This document shows, piece by piece, positions 12,900-23,900 of a stretch of DNA of 64,000 nt; the stretch's first letter is position 1, and each line of letters opens with the position of its first letter. This DNA is from Aquila chrysaetos chrysaetos (Eukaryota > Chordata > Aves > Accipitriformes > Accipitridae): NCBI RefSeq assembly GCF_900496995.4, contig NC_044024.1, positions 19,532,698-19,596,697 of the forward strand, read 5' to 3'. The translations under genes were made by a program, and so were the position numbers. The notes beneath the pieces were generated by a model. That model was not told the origin of the DNA. It ran no database searches and was given only the letters and a program-made list of their open reading frames with translations.

Positions 12900-15800
12900 T
12901 GATAAAAGACTTTCCATCACACAGAGCTATTTCCTAGACAGCAGCAGATGCTCTGTCTTGCACTATGTGCTCTCTGCAAAGTCACTGAGAGCTGCAGGTC
13001 TCTCTGCCAATCGGGGCTTTACCTTCACTGCCAAAACCCAGCACTGCTTTAATGCAGTATAACTCCACTCTGGTGGAGACCCGGCACTGTCATTTTATCA
13101 TGAGGAAAACTGCAGGGAGGCGAATACAGCACTGACCTCTCCCAGTGAAGACCAGCCCCACCGTGTCTCCATTAGGATTTTACAGCGGAACAGCTGACAC
13201 ACACAGAGCTTGCGCAGGGCACAGGTGAAGGAGGCAGCTGCCAGGATGCTGCCTGCAGGAAAGGACAGCCTGTTTGCTTTGCATTTGCCAGAAGAGACTG
13301 AGGTGGACTATTTCAAACCTGTACAGCTTACTGCTCTGTGAGAAGAGGGAGAGATGTGCAGGTTGGCACAGGGGACAGCTCTGCACTGCTACAGCCACGG
13401 CATCCTTCCCCCAAGCCCTTGGGACCTTTCTCACTAGGGTCTGATTCCACTTCTCTGTGCCAGCCCTACACCGCTTGTTTTCCTTCCCTCCTTTCTTTTG
13501 AAGCTGTGGTCCCTTCCCCAGCAAGCTGGAAACACAAGAGGGGAATAAAGAATGCTACTTCTGCTGGAGATCAGGGAATGCAAAGCAGGATTTTACAAGT
13601 CCCAGAATGAGATGGGGGAAGAAAGGGGAGCCCCAAAGTGGGAAGAAGGGAGGAGAGACTCCCTACCCAAGCCCTGCACAAACCCGGTCCCCCCCATAGC
13701 ACCGTGTTCTTATAAGGAACCTACTCTATCTCCACCGCAAAACACAGTCCCTATGGCCAGGAAGCCGCGAGAGACCTGGGCTTGCACTGCGCTGACAGCA
13801 AGCACAAGCCACGCAAACACCTTTTCTGACAGTGAAAACATAGCTAACGCTATTCTTATTTAGAAGCATAAATGTAAGGATTGTGATTGGAAAGCACCAG
13901 CAGCAAATGACTTGCCAACCTTCACTGTGCGTGTCAGCAGCAGCGCTGGAACGTGAGTTTGGGAGCCCCGAGAGCCGGCTGCAGGCTTTAGCGAGCAGAC
14001 AGTGCCCTCCCCTGTGCCTGCTGCAGGGTTAGCAATAGTCATGTCTGCACATGGGGAGGCTGGATTTACCAATGCACAAAAGTGGGGAACAGGGGTTGCT
14101 TTATTTACCTTTCACCCTTGACACCTGTGCTACAAAGCATATACTTCACCTTTAAGGTAAAAGAAACATGAAATTCAAATCGCCATCAAGCAGGCTGAGC
14201 TGATGAAGTTGCAAGGCCCATCAGGCCAAACTGAGGATGAGAGGCAGTAACCCGCAGACTCACCCTGACCGTGCTGACCCTACAGCGCACCTTTGAAACA
14301 ATTGCAGTGTTCCATTCTGAGGCTGGCACAGAAGAGCGGAGCAGACCAAACCGCTCCCCTGCTGAGGCTGCAACAGCAGTGCCTTTTAGTCCCACCAGCT
14401 CTGCTTTTAGGGCTTCAGATTCAACTTTACACAAAAACAACAAGAAAATCTTGTAATTTAGGTAAATAGAAAAGTGGCTTTGCCTGAGTACAAACAAAAC
14501 TCAATATTCTCTAGTGTTCTGCCCACATGCTGAGTTTTGGCAATTATTAGCTGGGAAAGTGCAGCAAATTGTTTTGGAAGATAAAATTTCTAGAGATTCC
14601 TCCTGTTCTTTCAGAAGGATCATGTGAAATTGCTCTTGATTCCACACAACACTGAAGACAAGGGAATAGCAAGCACTGCTTAGAAAACTAAATGACAGCT
14701 CATCCGCTTACAACAAATTCTCATTGCTGATGGAGACACTCATGAATTTAGCCAAAAGTTATTTGCAAATAATGTCTATTTCTGAAGTTGTAGTGTTCAC
14801 CATCATTTCTCTTAATTATTTCTGACACATTCCATATCATTTATGGCCCCCAATGACACTGGGAAATTAACTCTGAGTCTTCTTTAAAGAAAATGTTCCA
14901 AGCAACAGAATTAAATGCTACACATTTGTATTACAGCATCCAGGCATCTGAAGTCATCAACCCAGTGCATGCAATGACATGGTGGGAATAATACTCATCT
15001 AAACACCTAGAAGGAACGAGGGCATCCTTAGGCAGATTTTGCTCTCTCTCCAGTGTCCTTAGACAGCAACAACCAAGGGAGCTCCTGAACTTCCAAGAAG
15101 CTTAACCAGCCCATGCTGATAGAAAGCCAGTCCCAGCATGGCTTGCACAAGGGACTCACAAAAAGGAACAGAAACAACCCCCCCTTTTCAAGGAATCCTC
15201 ACCCCAAAATATCTGTCAGCCTGAAGGCATATGAAAGGTCCAGCTGGCCCAGAATAGGAGCAAAATGCCAACCCTCATTCATCCTTTCGCCCAGTATTTG
15301 CCCACATTCCCTACAACACAAAAGCTACATACAGTGTTTTTTGACCTGTGCAAGAATTCTCTTAATATGATCGGTAGCTTCAGATAGGAGCATCCGTGAT
15401 GTACTTTGAAAAGTTAATGAAATCTGCCCACCAGAAAGGCTGAGAAATTGTTGTCCTTCAGCTGTGTCGTATTTATTCTCCAGGGCTATTTCCTTTTCAA
15501 AGCATGTGTGGGCAGGAATAGCTTTCCTTCTTGTGGCAGGTGCAGGTACAAACTTAAAATCCATGGGCAAATTTATAACAGGGATTTGGTACCGAAAGAT
15601 AGGAACTGGAAATTAACTCTTACTGGCTTCAAATCCACTAAGTTGCTGCCTGCTCCTTTAGGTCTCTAAATCTTCTAACAATCTGCCCCTGCGGGCCAGC
15701 CTGGGTGGGACAGCGAGGTCTCTGCTGGCAGGGGTGAAAGGAGAAAAAAAAAAAAAATACTGCTTCTTAAGCAGGCTTTCTTCAAAGACACAATTACTCT

Positions 15801-16751
15801 CCTGAACAGGTCTCACATTTTACTAGAGCTTAACACCAGCTGAGCTGCTTCTTTTAAAGTCCATCTCTTCCCACAGAGAGCAGTGGAAAGATGACCGGAC
15901 AAAGGGCAAGACCCTAAAATATACTATCTCCTCACGTTCATTTGAACTCAGACTGTTCGGTCTGACTGCCTTATCTCCCTGTTTTATCTGCAACCTGCAA
16001 GCATTTCCACAAGGAGATTTGTATGCACATAGATGTCTGGGGAATAGTTGTTCTTCAGACACATTTGAATGAAAACAAGGCAATATTATGCACAGATCAG
16101 AGACTCTGCAGCTCATCAGCACCTATTATCACTATGTAGGAAACTGCAGACAGACAGGGAGACACACAGATGCAGCTACTCCATCAGAACAAGAGTGTTG
16201 CAGTGCCAGGGCTACACAACTGTGACAGCAAGGGTACCCGTGCTGGGTACTACGTGCTCTGCACCGCATGGTGAGACACAATGAGTGGCTGGAGCAGATC
16301 AAAGAGGGGTACAATGTAAATGCAACCATTATATCTATAGCGATAGACAGCTACCATGGAGGAACAGCTGTTTCATAAGCATTGTGGCACAGTCGCATTA
16401 GAAATTCACCTTTTTTTTCCTAAAAAATCCTTTTCTTTTTTTTTAAATGCTGATCTTGCTGAAGAAGTGAATCCCATGATACCAGGCAGAGCAGTTTAGT
16501 GGTCTGCTAGCGGGATTGCAGTACCAGTACTAACGTGTTATGAATAGTCTAAGGAAATCCTTTATTCATCAACTCACAGCCTTAAAGAGGTTTCTACAAA
16601 TAATCTCATGAACTAATAAATTATTTGTAAAGAGGCTATAACTAATGAAAATGAAAAGGGCTAAATTCACAGAATGTTATGAATTGGTCTGATAGCACTT
16701 CATGACACTCAACAAGCAAATTGGCCACATTAAAAATGGATGAAGTCACTG
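12900..16751. other. Non-coding DNA, partly GC-rich, with an A14 tract
   Basis: The stretch 13180-14450 is GC-richer and carries several overlapping open frames of 60-114 codons, none recognisable. An A14 homopolymer lies at 15744-15757. The rest is AT-rich and featureless up to the 3' end of the CR1 element. No splice-site pair or protein domain stands out. Confidence 0.55.
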
Positions 16752-16837
16752 TCATAGAATCATAGAATCATTTAGGTTGGAAAAGACCCTTAAGATCATC
16801 AAGTCCGACTGTTAACCTAGCACTGCCAAGTCCACCA
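16752..16837 (-). repeat. CR1 3' UTR and 8-bp terminal repeats
   Basis: The plus strand reads TCATAGAATCATAGAATCA followed by TTTAGGTTGGAAAAGACC, the complement of the highly conserved CR1 3' end. The tandem 8-bp units are thought to help the reverse transcriptase start copying. They mark the true 3' end of the insertion. Confidence 0.95.
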
Positions 16838-17261
16838 CTAAACCATGTCCCTAAGCGCCACATCTACATGTCTTTCAAATACCTCCAGGGATGGTGACTC
16901 AACCACTTCCCTGGGCAGCCTGTTCCAATGCTTGACAACCCTTTTGGTGAAGAAATTTTTCCTAATATCCAATCTAAACCTCCCCTGGCGCAACTTGAGG
17001 CCATTTCCTCTCATCCTATCACTTGTCACTTGGGAGGAGACTAACACCCACCTCACTACAACCTCCTTTCAGGTAGTTGTAGAGAGCGGTAAGGTCTCCC
17101 CTCAGCCTCCTTTTCTCCAGACTAAACAACCCCGGTTCCCTCAGCCGCTTCTCATAAGACTTGTGCTCTAGACCCTTCACCAGGTTCATTGCTCTTCTTT
17201 GGACACGCTCCAGCTCCTCAATGTCTGTCTTGTAGCGAGGACCCAAAACTGAACACAGCAT
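16838..17261 (-). pseudogene. CR1 ORF2 C-terminal region remnant
   Basis: Two overlapping minus-strand frames give the conserved CR1 tail. 17261-17019 reads [19 protein letters not shown], then [20 protein letters not shown]. 17056-16838 reads [19 protein letters not shown], then [20 protein letters not shown], ending at the stop just before the 3' UTR. The switch between frames at about 17020-17056 marks an indel. This domain is a standard part of CR1 ORF2; its role is less well defined than the polymerase. It is recognised with high confidence by its conserved blocks. Confidence 0.93.
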
Positions 17262-17947
17262 TCAAGGTGCGGCCTCACCAGTGCCGAGTACAGGGGGACA
17301 ATCACTGCCCTAGTCCTGCTGGCCACACTATTTCTGATGCAGGCCAGGATGCCGTTGGCCTTCTTGGCCACCTGGGCACGCTGCTGGCTCATATTCAGCC
17401 AGTTGTCGACCAACACCCCCAGGTCCTTTTCCACCGGGCAGCTTTCCAGCCCCTCTTCCCCAAGCCTGTAGCGTTGCATGGGGTTGTTGTGACCCAAGTG
17501 CAGACCCGGCACTTGGCCTTCTTGAACCTCAATACAATTGGCCTCAGCCCATCGATCCAGCCCGTCCAGATCCCTCTGTAGAGCCTTCCGACCCTCGAGC
17601 AGATCAACACTCCCGCCCAACTTGGTGTTGTCCGGAAACTCACTGAGGGTGCACTCGATCCCCTCGTCCAGATCGTGGATAAAGATATTAAACAGAACTG
17701 GTCCCAATACTGAGCCCTGGGGAACACCACTTGTGACCGGCCAACAACTGGATTTAACTCCATTCACCACAACGCTTTGGGCCTGGCCATCCAGCCAGGT
17801 TTTTACCCAGCAAAGAGAATGCCTGTCCAAGCCATGAGCAGCCAGTTTCTCCAGAAGAATGCTGTGGAAAATGGTGTCAAAGGCTTTACTAAAGTCTAGA
17901 CAGACAATAGACAACATCCACAGCCTTTCCCTCAACCACCTTATCAC
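17186..17947 (-). pseudogene. CR1 ORF2 reverse-transcriptase catalytic core, mutated
   Basis: A 253-codon minus-strand frame carries the polymerase palm motifs: LDFSKAFD at residues 17-24 (first catalytic Asp), [14 protein letters not shown] at 73-86, and the motif-C position at 104-107. Motif C in active CR1 reads FADD; here it is FPDN (17627-17638), so the alanine and the second catalytic aspartate are both changed. Downstream the frame shows the [10 protein letters not shown] segment before it shifts near 17240. In an active element this enzyme would copy element RNA into DNA at a nicked target; this copy cannot, both from the substitutions and from the frameshifts on either side. The start codon listed is only the first Met of the open frame, not a biological start. 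Confidence 0.95.
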
Positions 17948-18670
17948 AGAAGGAGATCGGGTTAGTCAAGCAGGACCTGCCTTTCATAAACCCATGCTGA
18001 CTGGGCCGGATCACCTGGTTGTCCTGTATGTGCCACATGATGGCACTCAAGATGATCGGCTCCATAACCTTCCCCAACACCGACATCAAACGGACAGGCC
18101 TGTAGTTCCCTGGATCCTCCTTCCAGCCCTTCTTGTAGATGGGCATCACATTTGCTAACTTCCAGTCAATGGGGATCTCCCCAGTTAGCCAGGACTGCTG
18201 ATAAATGATGGAAAGTGGCTTGGTGAGCACTTCCACCAGCTCCCTCAGTACCCTTGGGTGGATCCCATCCAGCCCCATAGACGGGTGCGCGTGTCTCAGT
18301 GGTGCAGCAGGTCGCTAACCGTTTCCCCTTGGATTATGGGGGCGTCATTCTGCTCCCCGTCCCCGTCTTCCAGCTCAGGGGGCTGGGTACCCAGAGAACA
18401 ACTGGTCTTACTATTAACAACTGAGGCAAAGAAGGCAATGAGTACCTCAGCCTTTTCCTCATCCTTTGCCACTATGTTTCCCCCCGCATCCAATAAAGTA
18501 TGGAGATTCTCCTTAGCCCTCCTTTTGTTGCTAATGTATTTATAGAAACTTTTTTTATTGTCTTTTACTGCAGTAGCCAGATTAAGTTCTAGCTGGGCTT
18601 TGGCCCTTCTAATTTTCTCCCTGCATAACCTTACTTGTATTCCTCCTGAGTTACCTGCCCCTTCCTCCAA
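17889..18670 (-). pseudogene. CR1 ORF2 linker and N-terminal reverse-transcriptase remnant
   Basis: Two minus-strand pieces fit together. The first (18670-18296) encodes the linker with SFYKYISNKRRAKENLHTLL, typical of CR1 between endonuclease and reverse transcriptase. The second (18278-17889) starts with MGLDGIHPRVLRELVEVL and contains DWKLANVMPIYKKG, NYRPVRLMSVLGKVME and the [13 protein letters not shown] segment, the fingers region of the reverse transcriptase. The frame changes between the pieces at about 18280-18296 and again near 17900, where the second piece overlaps the catalytic piece. Each is a sign of an indel in a decayed copy. Confidence 0.92.
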
Positions 18671-18789
18671 AGGTCATAAACTCTCCTTTTTTTTCCTGAG
18701 TTCCAGCCAAAGCTCTCTGTTCAGCCAGGCCAGTCTTCTTCCCCACCGGCTCATCTTTCAGCACATGGGGACAGCCTGCTCCTGCACCT

Positions 18790-19490
18790 TTAAGATTTCC
18801 TTCTTGAAGGATGTCCAGCCTTCCTGGACTCCTTTGCCCTTTCGGACTGCCTCCCGAGGGCTAAACAGGCCAAAGTCTGCCCTCTGGAAGTCCAAGGTGG
18901 CAGTTCTGCTGACCCCCCTCCTTCTCCGAGAATCAGAAACTCCATCATTTCGTGATCGCTATGCCCAAGATGGCCCCAAAACATCACATCACCCACAAGT
19001 CCTTCTCTGTTCACGAACAACAGGTCCAGCGGGACGCCTTCCCTAGTCGGCTCACTCACCAGCTGTGTCAGGAAGCTCTCTTCCACACGCTGCAGGAACC
19101 TCCGGGACTGTTTCCTTTCTGCTGTATTGTACTTCCAGCAGACATCTGATAAGCTGAAGTCCCCACAAGAACAAGGGCTAGCAATTGTGAGACTTCTCCC
19201 AGCTGCTTATAGAATATATTTCATCTGCCTCTTCATCCTGGTTGGGTGGTCTATAACAGGCTCCCACCATGATATCTGCCTTGTTGGCCTTCCCCCTGAT
19301 TCTTACTCAAAAACACTCAACCCTATCATTACCACCATTAAGCTCTAGACAATCAAAACACTCCCTAACATACAGGGCTACCCCACCACCTCTCCTTCCT
19401 TGCCTATCCCTTCTGAAGAGTTTATAGCCATCCATTGCAGTGCTCCAGTCATGGGAGTCATCCCACCGTGTTTCCTGTTGAAACCAAAGA
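18790..19490 (-). pseudogene. CR1 ORF2 endonuclease domain remnant
   Basis: The minus-strand frame 19525-19307 encodes RWDDSHDWSTAMDGYKLF followed by RRGGGVALYV, typical of the CR1 apurinic/apyrimidinic-type endonuclease that nicks target DNA. After a gap without a continuous frame it resumes at 19086-18790 with FLTQLVSEPTREGVPLDLLF and LGHSDHEMMEF; the SDHE contains the conserved catalytic SDH. Between them the region still reads RPPNQDEE and a LVLVG segment, but the frame is lost at about 19161-19164, where a run of four C (plus strand) appears one base short, just before where GDF should follow. The N-terminal part of the domain, with its first catalytic residues, is absent because the element is truncated. 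Non-functional. Confidence 0.9.
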
Positions 19491-20685
19491 TCTGGCAAAA
19501 GAATGAATGTTGAGAACTCTTCCACTTTTCATGATTAACTTCATCATTTGATGGCCAGATCAAATCAAACCCGTAAATGGGAGCCCTGACATGATTAAAA
19601 CAGCCATGAAAAGGTTAAAGGCTGCTTAATTGTCTTACAATTCAGCATGAGATTTAAGAGAAAAGTGTCACACATGAAAGATGAGCATTGAGAGATATGT
19701 AGAGTAAGGGTTAGGCTGGCCTTTTAATCAATGTATCAGGCCCTGAGGACAAGGACTTGGCACAGACATGAATGTGACACACACTAGGTTTCTGAGAAGA
19801 CAAGATCCATAAAGACCCTTCATACCCACATTTCTATTAATGTCTATCTTTTTCATCTGGTTCTACATCTGCAGTATTGAGGAGACAATTACTTATCTAC
19901 CTTCCCAATGCATTAGGAGAATTATCAAATGCAAACCACCATGCAATCTTCAGGTAGGAGATGGCAATAAACATCTCCAAAGTACAGGCATCAGGCAAAA
20001 GAAAAGCAGAGATTTTAGCATTTTTAATTTATTGACTAGCAGGGAATGCTATCATGGGTGTCTGACTGCAGATGGAATAGCTGCTTCAATTCATTGGTAT
20101 AACTGTCAGCACTGAATCCAAGCAAAGCAAAAAATGTGACACCTTTCAGCCAAACTTAATAGGAATATAAATGGGTTGAAACAGAATTGCAATCAGGTCT
20201 ACAATTGAAACATCTAGGTGCTTAGAAAAAATTACTTAGTGTGATAACACAATAAGTGTGATATGAACCAATAAGTCACCAAAGTTGTCACTGTTTAGGA
20301 GATAATTTAAAAATATATAGCTTTGCAGTTGTTTGGAAGTATGTCATGAATTTTTTTTAATACAGCCGACAGCCAGTATTTTGTGTAGGCTCAGAGAAAT
20401 TTCACATCTATTTCAGACCCATTACCCTAAATAAATCATAAACTTTCATGCTGCTTAGTTATCTAATGAGCAAGAGTGTGCATATGAAATAAAAAGCCAG
20501 ATTGGCCCTTCAACGCACCAGCAATTGTTTTCTCTCTCATTTTGAGTAAAAGTTTATATCTGAATTATGTAAATCATTAGAAACATACCTGAAAATCAAA
20601 GCAATACTTTTTTCCATCTGCAGAAGATCTTGGCACAGAGAAGTTGCTTCAAATCAGGAGGGACACAAGAGGCAGTAAGGCTGGA
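19491..20685. other. Non-coding AT-rich DNA
   Basis: This lies upstream (in the CR1 sense) of the truncated 5' end. I see no gene. A short imperfect tandem repetition of an AATAAGTGTGATA-like unit is found at about 20238-20275. Otherwise nothing is recognised. Confidence 0.55.
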
Positions 20686-20936
20686 AGAACACACAAGAAA
20701 TCAGTCATGTCTAACCCCCCATCCTTAACGCAGAACCAGTTAGAACATAACCATTCCTGTTTGATCTTTGCCTAAATTATTATCCTAAAAAAATCCTTCA
20801 GTGTGTACACTCCCGACCTAGGTAACCTATTCTAATGCTGTGCCAACAACTCCACCTCAGCTTGCCAAATTGAAACACTCAGAAGTCTTGTGTCAGGCTC
20901 TACAATCACTAGCTTTAAAAAAAAAAAAAAAAAAAA
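20686..20936. repeat. Probable ancient CR1-like 3' fragment plus A20 tract
   Basis: The segment holds GTCATGTCTAACCCCC and GGTAACCTATTCTAATGCTG in the order and approximate spacing of the antisense CR1 3' region (compare TCAAGTCCGACTG and GCAGCCTGTTCCAATGCTTG in the young copy at 16.8-16.9 kb). Divergence is high and the 8-bp end repeats are missing, so this is a guess at a very old copy. A homopolymer of 20 A follows at 20917-20936. An alternative is chance similarity. Confidence 0.4.
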
Positions 20937-23900
20937 TATTCTTGAGTTCTTTCATTTTCCACCTTAGTTTTTGAACCCTTAAAGTTTATATTTTGCAGCC
21001 TTTCTGAAATCTGATTTATTTTTTAACAGAAATTGATAGCTTTTGATAATCATCTGATTCTAGATGCTGGAACTTGGGAAGCAAAGATATATATTTCTTC
21101 CAAGCGTTAGCACTATTCATTCAATTTCTTGCAACCAGGGTGGAGAGAATAATAGTCCATTGCCCTTTAACCTCTCAGTGCCCCAAAACTCGTACAAATG
21201 CTGCCCTTTGCACAGTGTTCGGTTGGGCTTTACTGGAGCAGGCCAGGAAAAGGTGCCTCTGGGAAACGGGCCCCTGAGCACCCAGCAGCACCCCTCACCC
21301 CCCTGCCCTTCCCCATGGCACCCGGCTCTTGTTTTCATTGTTCCCTTTGCTACAAGGGACCGTGCTGCAGCAGCTTTACTTTCCTCTTTCCCTCCTGTCC
21401 TTCCACCTCCTTTAAGCACAATGATCCAGCAAGTATTTATCTGGTCCTTTGCTCCATCTGCTGCTCAAATATTAAACATGAAAAAAGCCAGAGCCCCTGC
21501 ACTAAAGCAAAAATTCTATTTAGGGTATGCTGCTACTGCAGAGTTCACTTGCATTACCAATCTGAAATAAAAGCAAGATGCTTTGCAGAGGATTTCAGGT
21601 ATTCAAGATTTAGCTTCACTTTCATTTGGGAAATAAAACAAAAAAAAAAAAACCCAACCCTGAACCCAAAAACAAACAAACAAAAAAATCAAACTTCCTT
21701 ATGAGAAAGGGGGAACCTTTTCTGCGTGGGGGCATTTATTCCACGTACACACGGGCAGGATGGCCACCATCTCCAAGGACGGGTGGAGATGGGTGCCCAC
21801 ACAGGGCCCGGCGCTGGCTGAGTCGTGTCAGCCCCTTCCTCCTCCTCCTGAGACCCTGCACTTCAGGAGCTGCCCAGACTCAATTCTTGTTACCTCTGTA
21901 CCAGCAAACAAACAGCTAACAAGCACTCCGCAACGCAAGTTTACACTCGGCACAACCAAAGGCTTCACAAAAACCCCACAGACTGCCCCACTGGGATCGC
22001 AGGGGATGAAACGTACTGGGATGGTTTCTGTCGTGGGGAACAGGACCTCATGGTATTTGCTAAATTCTTTATCCCTTGCCCTATCCTGCTGAACTCAGTC
22101 CTGCATTAAGATTAGTAAGATGCCAGTCTGTTTGCAGAGGCAAACCTTACTCAAAAGAAGTTTGTCTTTTTTAGATTTAAGGTATCTGCTGGAGGCAACA
22201 GGAGCAGGAGGGACTCGCTGCCGGGAGCGGGGAAGTGAGCTTCCAGCAAAAGGGGCAATGGAGCGGGCCAAGAGCTGCTGCTCAGAGCCGCATCCTGTGA
22301 AAAGTACATTTACAACAGTACAGATATTTTGCTAATATTTTTTCATTCTCTGTCAGGCAGGCTGACCAATATATTTCGTTTCGCATTTGTTCGACCCAAA
22401 CAGAAATACACCTGCTTGCTGAAACACCCAACAGCACCCTGCCCTGGGTCAGTTCAGGACCAGCCCCAGGTTCCCACTGGTGCCTGGTGCCACCACCCAG
22501 GATGGTGCCCAGGATGGTCCCCCCTGAACGGACACACAGCATCTGCAGGCTTGCACAGCAGTCTCACAGGGGCTCAGCCCATGAAAGAGTGAAGATTTGA
22601 GGCATCCATTCACGCGGCACCAGGTCATTTAATGGAAACACAGTTTGAGGCAGAGTGAAATATTTGGGGTCAGTTCAGCAAGTTAAAAATTTACTTAGAA
22701 ACCTGTGAATATTTCCTTTTACCATCTCCCAGTTTTCCAGAACTTCTTTGATTCTATGCCAGATTACATTTTACAGGGTTGTGGGGTTTTTTTCCCTCCA
22801 GTTTGGACGTATTTATTTTCTTTCTTGATTCAGGAAGTGAAACAGGGGAGCAGAGCAGGACAGAAGAGATTTGACTTTCCTTTCCAGAATGTGGCCACAG
22901 CACCCCCTGACTCCTGGACTTTCAGTTCACAGTGGTTTGTGCAAAGGAACTTTATTCTTCCTGAAGAAAACCTTGGAGATGTTGCTTTGGTCTTCAGAGG
23001 AAAAAGCAGCTCTGTACATTTACCACTTTTCTGTTTAACAGGAGCATACAACATAGATAAATTTTAGCCACATTTTTGTGCACATATGCTTCTCCTGCAC
23101 GAAAGGCTGTAAAAATTTAGTCACAGCCTCACGCGTCACTGGCCTGATCCATCTTCCACTGAAATCAGTGGGCATATCTCCACAAAACTGGACCCGCGCA
23201 CCCAACAATTCTCCTCTAACCAGGCTAAAAATAAGAGAGGTCTTGCATGAAACCAGATATAAATGGATACCAGACAGTAAATCACTGTAATAAATAATAG
23301 CAAGAGAAGAAAAGGGGGATTCAAGTCAAGCTCCAGATTTATCAGCTATAGAGGTAAAAGATCTAGCAGCTGTGCAGAAACAAGTGGGTATGATTGACTG
23401 CTTTGTTCCATTTGCAGATAAACTTTGCAATTGCAGCTCCAGCTAAATAATAATGCAGGAATACTTAGCTGTAAGCACAAAGGGAACAATAAAACAGCAA
23501 AACAGCAAAGTTACAACGCACAACAGAAGATGGAAGTTGATGCAGCAGGGCTTTGCCTCCTCCTTCATTTGGTAGTACTGTCAAAGTGGCATAATGATTT
23601 AGAAAATAAGGAATACATAACTAAAACTATGTCAAAATAATCAGGAAGGGAAAAACCATGGGTTTGCTACCAGTCTCTCTCACTACTAATTGCTGATTTT
23701 GATAGTTTTGCATTTCTCAGCCAGCAACACAGTGGAAGGGGAGGGAAAAATATTTTATTCAGTGCTCAGTAAACGCACTGCAGCTTCGTACTGACATGGC
23801 TTTCTCAGGACAAAAGCACTCCACTGTGCCATCAAGCAACTGAACTTCTAGTCCTGCCTTGTCTAAAAAAACCAAGTGACCCTTCTCCCAGTCAAATGAC

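Larger units (their letters stand above)
16752..19490 (-). mobile_element. CR1 non-LTR retrotransposon (LINE), 5'-truncated, minus strand
   Basis: On the minus strand this reads, in order, the C-terminal half of a CR1 endonuclease domain, a linker, a reverse-transcriptase domain, the CR1 C-terminal region, a short 3' UTR and terminal repeats of the ATTCTATG type (plus strand TCATAGAATCATAGAATCA from 16752). CR1 is the dominant LINE of birds; its 3' end typically carries this 8-bp repeat instead of a poly(A) tail. At about 2.74 kb it is shorter than the roughly 4.5 kb of a full-length element; the 5' boundary near 19480-19490 is where similarity to the endonuclease fades, so it is approximate. 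ORF1, the 5' UTR and the start of the endonuclease are missing, as usual for incomplete reverse transcription. The reading frame is broken at several points, so the copy is dead. No clear target-site duplication was found, which is common for CR1. Confidence 0.97.

Noticed and set aside
13080..13125. MIR/L2-like text around ATGAGGAAAACTGCAGG
   Set aside because: The match is too short and has no collinear second block, so chance is as likely.
17189..17837. Plus-strand open frames of 99-130 codons
   Set aside because: Antisense shadows of the CR1 reverse transcriptase.
18558..19046. 162-codon plus-strand open frame
   Set aside because: It is the antisense of the CR1 endonuclease/linker region; the minus strand carries the recognisable protein.
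20238..20275. Short tandem AATAAGTGTGATA-like repeats as a satellite or regulatory array
   Set aside because: Only two or three imperfect units; not enough to support a function.
21064..21704. Two overlapping 168-codon plus-strand frames
   Set aside because: Two phases open over the same DNA, no recognisable domain, one ending in the translated A-rich tract.
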